64,000 bases of DNA from positions 1-64,000 of the forward strand of contig MGMG01000077.1 in assembly GCA_001796355.1 (NCBI GenBank), read 5' to 3'. A program made the translations under genes and the position numbers. Of this stretch, positions 57,602-64,000 are shown in pieces (within the stretch, counting starts at the first letter, position 1; the number at the start of each line of letters is the position of its first letter). The notes under the pieces are model-generated. The model did no database searches and was not told the DNA's origin. It was given only the letters and a program-made list of their open reading frames with translations. The DNA is from Chloroflexi bacterium GWB2_54_36. Its GTDB lineage: Bacteria; Chloroflexota; Anaerolineae; Anaerolineales; Anaerolineaceae.

Positions 57602-58807
57602 ATGGAACCAACGCAGAATTCCAGCGTATCATCTGTGGGCCTAAAATCTGCCATTAAAACCGAGGCCAACCGCCTCGGTTTTACGCTTTTCGGGGTGACT
57701 GAACCCAAGACCCCTGACACACTGCCAGATTTTCTTTCCTGGCTGGCGCAAGGCCGAAATGGCTCAATGGATTACCTGGCCGTTGAGCGGGCTGTCGCGC
57801 GGCGCGCAGACCCGCGCCTGATCCTGCCCGACGTGCGCAGCGTGATCGTCCTGGGGCTGCGCTACCCACGCCCTGCTGATCTGCCGGCCAGTGCTGCGTC
57901 TGGTTTGCACGGACGGGTTGCAGCCTATGCCTGGGGCAAAGACTATCATGATTTGATTCCGCCGCGTCTTGAACAACTGGCTAAATTCATCCAGTCTCGA
58001 ATGGATCAGCCGTTGGCATATAAGGCCTATACGGATACCGGTCCCATTCTGGAACGCGACCTGGCATCTCGCGCCGGCCTGGGATGGATGGGTAAAAACA
58101 CCTGCCTGATTGACCCGCAATCCGGTTCTTACTACCTGCTGGCGGAGTTATTCATCAATATCAGGCTGGAGAACGATCTGCCTTTTACCACCGACCATTG
58201 CGGTTCGTGCCGGCGCTGCATCGATGCCTGCCCAACCGGTTGCATCCTCCCCGACCGAACCCTGGACGCCCGCCGCTGTATTTCCTACCTGACCATCGAA
58301 AACAAGGGGAACGTTCCAACCGAGCTGCGCCCGCAATTGGGAGATTGGGTATTTGGCTGCGATATTTGCCAGCAGGTCTGTCCCTGGAATATTCGTTTTG
58401 CTTCGCCTGAATTTGATTCCGGACTTTCCCCGCAGGCTGAAAATGCCCGGCCGGATTTAATGGCAGCCCTGAGTCTTACCCCCCACGATTTTAATCGTCA
58501 GTTCAAGGGAAGTCCCATTCTACGCGCGCGCCGGCGCGGGTACTTGCGCAATGCCGCTGTCGTGCTGGGTAATTTTCGCGATGCCCGGGCGGTACCCGCA
58601 TTGGCCATTGCGTTGCAATCAGACAGCGAGCCGTTGGTGCGGGCACATGCCGCCTGGGCGCTCGGCCAGATTGGGGGAGACGCAGCCAGGCAGGTGCTCG
58701 ATCAGTGTTCCGGCAGTGAAACAGATGCTGAGGTACTGGCTGAGATTACGGCTGCACAGATCGCCTGCCAGGATGGGGGTAGATCCGGGATTAGGGCAGC
58801 CAGGTAG
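57602..58807 (+). CDS. queG: Epoxyqueuosine reductase QueG
   Basis: KDYHDLIPPRLEQL; YTDTGPILERDLASRAGLGWMGKNTCLIDPQSGSYYLLAELF; CGSCRRCIDACPTGCI..DARRCISYLTIENKG; GCDICQQVCPWN; C-terminal HEAT-like repeats. Confidence 0.97.
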   Translation: MEPTQNSSVSSVGLKSAIKTEANRLGFTLFGVTEPKTPDTLPDFLSWLAQGRNGSMDYLAVERAVARRADPRLILPDVRSVIVLGLRYPRPADLPASAASGLHGRVAAYAWGKDYHDLIPPRLEQLAKFIQSRMDQPLAYKAYTDTGPILERDLASRAGLGWMGKNTCLIDPQSGSYYLLAELFINIRLENDLPFTTDHCGSCRRCIDACPTGCILPDRTLDARRCISYLTIENKGNVPTELRPQLGDWVFGCDICQQVCPWNIRFASPEFDSGLSPQAENARPDLMAALSLTPHDFNRQFKGSPILRARRRGYLRNAAVVLGNFRDARAVPALAIALQSDSEPLVRAHAAWALGQIGGDAARQVLDQCSGSETDAEVLAEITAAQIACQDGGRSGIRAAR

Positions 58808-59870
58808 GCAGCGCCCCATTTTCCGCTGCAACTATGAATTCACCGCTGACCCGATCCCAGACGAGCACCCGCGGGACAGCATTGGCGGTGCCAGGCGTAT
58901 ATTCCTGATAAACCAGCCGGTCCCCATCGGGCGACCACTGAATCGCAGTATGCGAGGTACCTGGTTCATCGGTAACAGCCTGAAACTGGCTCCCATCCAT
59001 TTTTGAGATATAAATTTGCCGCCCGGCCTGATAATCCCCGCTCCGCAGTGCAAAGGCAGTCCATACCCCATCGCGGGTTATCTTTATGCCGCCAGCATCA
59101 TAGCTAGATAGTTGTGCAGGCAGAAAAGGTTCGATCTGCAAGGTAGTGAGGTCAACCTGAAATAACCGGGATTGAAGCAATATCCCAGTCACTTCATTTT
59201 CGTTGAAATAAATATGGTTTGAATCAGCCGCCCAGGTGACCGGATCCGGGGTACTGGTTCGTACCTGCCGTTCTACTCCGCTGGATAGATCCAAAATGCG
59301 GATAAAGTCTTCTTCAGGGTTGTTCATGGCTAAATTTTGGCTGTCCGGCGAAAAAACTGGATTTGTGCCGGTTATAAGCTTGTCGGGCCATCCTGCCGGA
59401 AGCTGCTCACGGAAGGCATAAACCGCGACACCGCGGGTTATCTTGTCCTCCATCCGAATAATATGGCTATACGCAATGTATTGACCGTCGTTTGACCAGG
59501 CCGGTGTTTCGCAGCGCGCCTCACCACAATCGACCAGCATCTGCGCATCCCCGCCGGCGCGACCGATCCGGTACAATGCGCTGCTCCCGTCCGAATTATG
59601 CACTGCATAAACGATCGCTGCGCCATCCGGCGAAACTGAAAAATCATAAACCGCACCTGCGCTCGAAGTCAGGCGCCGCAATGAGCGGCCGTCGATTGAC
59701 ACCGACCAGATTTCCGGTGAATCGAGCGGATTGCCGATAAAGGCAACCGATGGGGCTCGTGGCGCAACGATCGACCTGCCCAAAAGGGAATACAACGCCG
59801 CCGCTGCTACGCCAATGCAGATCATAACCAGGATAAAAACCCGGTCGATGCGTCGCAAAGAAATAATCAT
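58791..59870 (-). CDS. TolB-like PD40 beta-propeller membrane-anchored protein
   Basis: N-terminal TM; VYDFSVSPDGAAIVYAVHNSDGSSALYRI, TPAWSNDGQYIAYSH, NPVFSPDSQNLAMNN, AIQWSPDGDRLVYQEY. Confidence 0.9.
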   Translation of the reverse strand: MIISLRRIDRVFILVMICIGVAAAALYSLLGRSIVAPRAPSVAFIGNPLDSPEIWSVSIDGRSLRRLTSSAGAVYDFSVSPDGAAIVYAVHNSDGSSALYRIGRAGGDAQMLVDCGEARCETPAWSNDGQYIAYSHIIRMEDKITRGVAVYAFREQLPAGWPDKLITGTNPVFSPDSQNLAMNNPEEDFIRILDLSSGVERQVRTSTPDPVTWAADSNHIYFNENEVTGILLQSRLFQVDLTTLQIEPFLPAQLSSYDAGGIKITRDGVWTAFALRSGDYQAGRQIYISKMDGSQFQAVTDEPGTSHTAIQWSPDGDRLVYQEYTPGTANAVPRVLVWDRVSGEFIVAAENGALPTWLP

Positions 59871-59877
59871 CAGGGTT

Positions 59878-60186
59878 TCACCGGAATAATAAAAAAACCA
59901 TAAGCGGAACGACCAACCAGATCAAACCGGCTGATTTCCAGCTGCCCTCTGCATCTGAATCCTCTTTATGGCCATCATTTTCAACTGTATTTGTGGACCT
60001 TTTGCCAGCCGTTGACAGCACCACCTGGGCCAAAATGACGCAGCCAAGCCCGGTCAAAAACACCAGAATCCCCTGCCTCGGATCGACATAATCCGCCAGC
60101 CGGCCATCCCAAATCAGGCTGAGTTGAAAAAGTCCCAACACCGCCAGCGCCAGCGCAGAGAACTTGATCCGCGCATTCCTCTTCAA
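59878..60186 (-). CDS. TIGR03943/DUF1980-like putative permease partner (short), probable TTG start
   Basis: LKRNARIKFSALALAVLGLFQLSLIWDGRLADYVDPRQGILVFLTGLGCVILAQVV resembles the TIGR03943 N-terminus; TTG at 60186 preceded by ggaggg and overlapping the permease stop. Confidence 0.6.
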   Translation of the reverse strand: MKRNARIKFSALALAVLGLFQLSLIWDGRLADYVDPRQGILVFLTGLGCVILAQVVLSTAGKRSTNTVENDGHKEDSDAEGSWKSAGLIWLVVPLMVFLLFR

Positions 60187-61244
60187 CTCAGCCCTCCAAA
60201 ACTTTCGATCACCAACCCGGCCATCAAACTCAAGCTCAGCGACAGCAATATCCAATAGAGCAACACCTTAAAGCGGAAAATACGCCCGTAAAACAAGATC
60301 AATTTGACATCGACCGCCATGCCAACCAGTAAATAGATCCTCTGCGCGCCTGCTGACCAGCTGGACAGCCCGTTTTGCACGGTGTGCAGGTCGCCGACAG
60401 CGCTTTGGGCGGTAAGCATCGCCCACAAGCCGCTCCCGGCATTTTGCCAGGCCCCGCTACCCGAGACCGGCGGATTCCACCCGCCGGGGATCAATGCTTG
60501 TAACAAGCCGCCCAGTAGTGCGGCAATGACCAATAGTGGCATCCATTCAAGGAATTCGATGCTGGCCGTAAGCACGATGGCTTTGGCCTTGCTTACCTGA
60601 CCTTCGCCTTCCAACAAAGACGCAGAATCACCCCCTACTGTCGGCAGGTTCCCGACCTTTATGATTCGTTTGGGCTCGCTTTCCTGGGCGAGGATCAATC
60701 CAAAAACAAGCGCAAGTATGATCGCGGTTGCGAAGCGCAGCCCGGCCAGCCCGGCCATACCGGTCGCCCCCAGGCCGGCGCCGGTAGCGATCAAGGTTAC
60801 CCCTGGACCCGCCGCCATCAAAGCGGCAGCGGCTGGTACACCTGCGCCTTTACGCAAAAGCTGCCTGGCTACCAGTGCTGATCCGCCGTCGCCAACCGGT
60901 AAGATTACCGCTGCCAGGATTCCAAAAATCACGCTTCCGAGAGTCCCGCCTTTGAACAGCGCCTGAATATCAGCATCTGTAAATAAGTGGGCTACCACGG
61001 CAGAGGTGAACGCACCTAGCAACAAGAACGGCGCTGTTTCCAGAAAGATGCGCTCAAACCCGACCGAAAAACGGTGAGCGCTATCCAGAAATGCAGTCAT
61101 CCAGGTTGCATTCCCGCCTGAGCTTTCCAGGATCCGCGACAGAATGCCTGCCAGCGCCACAGCCGCTATAACCAACAGCGGCAGACTGCCGCCCGTTGTA
61201 CGGGAAGAAGCATGGTATTTGGATGCTGATGGCAAAGAGTCCAC
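60183..61244 (-). CDS. ArsP/DUF318-type permease
   Basis: FERIFLETAPFLLLGAFTSAVVAHLFTDADIQALFKGGTLGSVIFGILAAVILPVGDGGSALVARQLLRKGAGVPAAAALMAAGPGVTLIATGA; eight or so TM helices. Confidence 0.85.
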   Translation of the reverse strand: MDSLPSASKYHASSRTTGGSLPLLVIAAVALAGILSRILESSGGNATWMTAFLDSAHRFSVGFERIFLETAPFLLLGAFTSAVVAHLFTDADIQALFKGGTLGSVIFGILAAVILPVGDGGSALVARQLLRKGAGVPAAAALMAAGPGVTLIATGAGLGATGMAGLAGLRFATAIILALVFGLILAQESEPKRIIKVGNLPTVGGDSASLLEGEGQVSKAKAIVLTASIEFLEWMPLLVIAALLGGLLQALIPGGWNPPVSGSGAWQNAGSGLWAMLTAQSAVGDLHTVQNGLSSWSAGAQRIYLLVGMAVDVKLILFYGRIFRFKVLLYWILLSLSLSLMAGLVIESFGGLS

Positions 61245-61313
61245 GCCCCGTTTATACCATCTTTTCAGCCGTACCCATCCTTTATCCTGTCAGCCCTGTT
61301 CACGCTTTAAATA

Positions 61314-61352
61314 AAACCCGCCCCTCGTCCAATTGTAGAGGAGCGGGTTTCA
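61314..61352 (-). terminator. Rho-independent terminator after the LysM gene
   Basis: Minus strand AAACCCGCTCCTC..tacaattggac..GAGGGGCGGGTTTTATTT. Confidence 0.85.
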
Positions 61353-61367
61353 TTCGTTTAGTCTCGT

Positions 61368-62096
61368 TTAACCGCTTGTCGGCGTGGCTGTTTGAGTTGC
61401 GCCGCCTGGGGTCGGGGTGAGCGATGGTTGGCGCGTCGGCGTCGGGGTAACCAGATTCACTCGCACGATCAACGTTTGACCGACATTAATCTTGTTACGG
61501 TCGGTGAGCTTATTCTGCGTCATGATGTCGTCCACGGTCGAATTGAACTGGCTTGCAATGCTATCCAGCGAATCACCGGTCTGGACGACATAATTAATTT
61601 TCGTCCCACGCGGCATATCATCCGGAATGGGAGTCGCGGTCGGCAGCGCCTGACCGGGCGCCGGAATTAAGATGATGTCGCCGGGGCGGATCGGGCATTG
61701 GTCCGGCGCAAAGTTGTTGATCGCCAACAGCACCAACAAATCCACATCGTAAGTCAGCGAAAGGTCAAAGCACGTGTCGCCCTCCAGGACTGTATACTCG
61801 AATGGCCCGGAAGGAGTCAAGGTGAAAGTCGGAACAGGCGTTTCGGTAATGGTTGGCGTCAGCGAGGCGGTAGCCGTAGGGGTTATCGGGGTAGCCGTAG
61901 GCGTTGCGCTGGCAGTCGGAGTCGCCGAAGAGAATAGCCCTAATCTGGGCGCGTTCGGGCCGGTGAACCACACCACCAGCAGAATGACCCCGACAATGAC
62001 TAACAGGATGGCGATTCCCCACACCATATACGGCATCATCCGTTGGCGCTTCTTGTAGGAGTCGATGATACTTTGCGGTGAGCTTTTTCCACTCAT
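61368..62096 (-). CDS. LysM-domain membrane protein with Thr/Pro linker
   Basis: TM helix MVWGIAILLVIVGVILLVVWFTG; TPTASATPTATPITPTATASLTPTITETP linker; LysM-like YTVLEGDTCFDLSLTYDVDLLVLLAINN and INYVVQTGDSLDSIASQFNSTVDDIMTQNKL. Confidence 0.93.
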   Translation of the reverse strand: MSGKSSPQSIIDSYKKRQRMMPYMVWGIAILLVIVGVILLVVWFTGPNAPRLGLFSSATPTASATPTATPITPTATASLTPTITETPVPTFTLTPSGPFEYTVLEGDTCFDLSLTYDVDLLVLLAINNFAPDQCPIRPGDIILIPAPGQALPTATPIPDDMPRGTKINYVVQTGDSLDSIASQFNSTVDDIMTQNKLTDRNKINVGQTLIVRVNLVTPTPTRQPSLTPTPGGATQTATPTSG

Positions 62097-62485
62097 GGGT
62101 TATTTTCCTATCCTTGCGCCGGTCTTTATTGTTTCCGGCATGTGTAAATATCCAATGGAATCCATCAAAATCAATTTTCAGAGAGGATTCTACCCGAAAA
62201 CTAAAAATGGGACGAATCCTAAGCCAAATTTTGTCGTCTCTATCGACGCCAGAGTATTCCATCAACCAATAACATTGGATAACCGGGAGATTTCAACAGT
62301 ATTACCTATTAAATAACATAACTTTCCTGAATCATGCAAGGATAATTGCCAGAAATTGGCGAAAATTCATGGCCTATTTAAGCGAATCTGTTAATTCTGT
62401 CATTTACTTTGGCACGAACTAAACGCCATTATGTTATAATTTTTCCTACAAACTGACATCCATATCAAGAATTGGAGAGAAGAAA

Positions 62486-62821
62486 ATGGTAATCGAGCAC
62501 ACCGAGCTGAAACGCTGTGACGTGATTAATATCAAAGGCCGGATCGATAGCGCCACTGCCCCAAAATTAGCCGAGGTGGTGAATGAAATCGTTGAGGCAG
62601 GCCGTTTTCGGATCGTCTTCGACATGGATGGGGTAGATTTCATTTCCAGCGCTGGTCTGCGAGTGCTCATCGGTACGCAGAAAACTTGCAAACGCTATAA
62701 CCGTGGTGAGGTCGCGCTGGCTGCGGTTCCCGAGACTATCATGGCTTCGCTCGAGCTGGCGGGTTTTACGCCGTTATTCAAAATTTTCAAAGATGGCGTC
62801 TCAGCAGTTGGTAATTTTTAA
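62486..62821 (+). CDS. STAS-domain anti-sigma factor antagonist
   Basis: VIEHTELKRCDVINIKGRIDSATAPKLAEVVNEIVEAGRFRIVFDMDGVDFISSAGLRVLIGTQKTCKRY. Confidence 0.95.
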   Translation: MVIEHTELKRCDVINIKGRIDSATAPKLAEVVNEIVEAGRFRIVFDMDGVDFISSAGLRVLIGTQKTCKRYNRGEVALAAVPETIMASLELAGFTPLFKIFKDGVSAVGNF

Positions 62822-62837
62822 GGGTGGATTCATTTGG

Positions 62838-63245
62838 ATGCCAACAGTGATATTTCCCGGACGCTATGACAGTCTGGCAAAAATAGCTGACCTGGTTAAA
62901 AAGGCAACCCAGGAATTCGGTCTGGACCGATTAGCTGCATACGGCGTGGAAACCGCCGTGGATGAAGCCTGCTCAAATATCATTGAGCATGCCTACGGTG
63001 GTGAGGGCAAGGGTGAAATTGAATTTAACTATCGTATAAAAGATGATTTCTTGATCATCACACTGCAAGACACGGGTGCAAGCTTCAATCCAAAATCAGT
63101 CCCGAAGCCAAAAATCAACGTCCCGCTCAAGCAGCGTCAGGAAACCGGTCTGGGTTTGTATTTCATGCACCAGTGGATGGATGAAGTCAATTACGTTACC
63201 GCTGGAAAGACCAATATTCTCACGTTGATAAAGCGAAAAGGATAA
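62838..63245 (+). CDS. RsbW-like anti-sigma regulatory factor (HATPase_c, serine kinase type)
   Basis: AAYGVETAVDEACSNIIEHAYGGEGKGEIEFNYRIKDDFLIITLQDTGASFNP...GLGLYFMHQWMDEVNY. Start trimmed to MPTVIF. Confidence 0.93.
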   Translation: MPTVIFPGRYDSLAKIADLVKKATQEFGLDRLAAYGVETAVDEACSNIIEHAYGGEGKGEIEFNYRIKDDFLIITLQDTGASFNPKSVPKPKINVPLKQRQETGLGLYFMHQWMDEVNYVTAGKTNILTLIKRKG

Positions 63246-63253
63246 TTCAACCC

Positions 63254-64000
63254 ATGGATGCCACCAGTCCGCATTCCAAACCGGATTGGAAGCTTTTTCT
63301 CGAGCTTGGTGAGTCGCTGCTCTCCCAGGAATCGGTCGCGGCGCAGAGCAGTCTGATCGAACAGTTTATATCCAGGCACCAACGTGCTCGGGCAAAGTTC
63401 TGGGGGGCGCGGCCTGCCTACCCGCTTCCTGCAGAACCGGACATGCCGTTGCTACCGGGTGCCAAAGCACCGGCTTTAGTCCGTAAAGCCGGCGAAAAAC
63501 AGACGGTTCAAATCCGAAAGACCAACCAGGGTACTAAAGCCCAGGTTGCTTTGCCGTTAATCGCACAAGAAGTCCTGCTCGGAGTACTGCTGGTCGAGCG
63601 GTCGGCTGAAGATCCGTTTACGAGGGATGATATAAATTTCTTAACCGGCGTCGCTAACCACGCTGCGGTCGCGATGCAGACTATGCGGCAAATTAGTCTA
63701 AAAAACTGGCGCTTCGACCAGCTGGCCCTGGTGCGTTCAGTAAGCGCACGAATTGCCAACCAGCGCAATCTGGAGGAATTATGCCGTCAGGTGACCGGGC
63801 TAATCCAGGAAACATTCGATTTTTATTTCGTCACCATTTTTACCCTGGACAGCAGCACCGGAACCCTTCATTTTCAAGCCAGCACTGGAATCCCCGGGCA
63901 GGATTTGCATGAGTCAGAAAACTTCTCGATAAAAGTGGGGGATGGCATCGTTGGGTCGGTCGCATCCACCGGGCAGGAAATCCATGCACCGGATGTCAGC
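63254..64000 (+). CDS. GAF-domain signalling protein (3' end cut off by window edge)
   Basis: Frame open from ATG at 63254 (MDATSPHSKPDWKLFLELGESLL...) to the edge; VALPLIAQEVLLGVLLVERSAEDPFTRDDINFLTGVANHAAVAMQTM and a second GAF start (RNLEELCRQVTGLIQETFDFYFVTIFTLD). Missing from the ORF track because there is no stop. Confidence 0.85.
   Translation, partial: MDATSPHSKPDWKLFLELGESLLSQESVAAQSSLIEQFISRHQRARAKFWGARPAYPLPAEPDMPLLPGAKAPALVRKAGEKQTVQIRKTNQGTKAQVALPLIAQEVLLGVLLVERSAEDPFTRDDINFLTGVANHAAVAMQTMRQISLKNWRFDQLALVRSVSARIANQRNLEELCRQVTGLIQETFDFYFVTIFTLDSSTGTLHFQASTGIPGQDLHESENFSIKVGDGIVGSVASTGQEIHAPDVS

Overview
The window looks like chromosomal DNA from a Chloroflexota (Anaerolineae-like) bacterium. 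It is almost fully coding, with about 52 protein genes plus intergenic repeats, hairpins and terminators. I found no convincing tRNA, rRNA, CRISPR array, prophage or transposase. Housekeeping genes include a GyrA/ParC-type topoisomerase, rpoC, cmk, lepA, tlyA, dgt, greA, topA, dprA, rimM-khpA-rpsP-ffh and queG. The most interesting block is a translationally coupled membrane cluster at about 18.0-28.0 kb: a GT-C/GT39-like protein, a Chlor_Arch_YYY (DUF2298) protein, a DUF952 protein, and a 1760-aa GT39::YYY fusion. It is followed at 28.0-32.1 kb by a GT4 glycosyltransferase and an LPG-synthase/AglD-like membrane protein coupled to lepA. ManC, a DPPR-synthase-like UbiA protein, mevalonate kinase and isopentenyl phosphate kinase are also in the window, which would fit a polyprenyl-phosphate-sugar supply for envelope glycosylation (inference). 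Other notable points are a topoisomerase A subunit with a histone-H1-like K/A/T/P tail and no obvious GyrA box, an rpoC separated from rpoB with its own predicted promoter, a TopA with an extra N-terminal zinc-finger-like module, several Thr/Pro-linker lipoproteins, a partner-switching module at the right edge, and families of intergenic palindromes including 'GAGCCTGTCGAAG' elements. All family calls were made by reading the translations; no database search was run.
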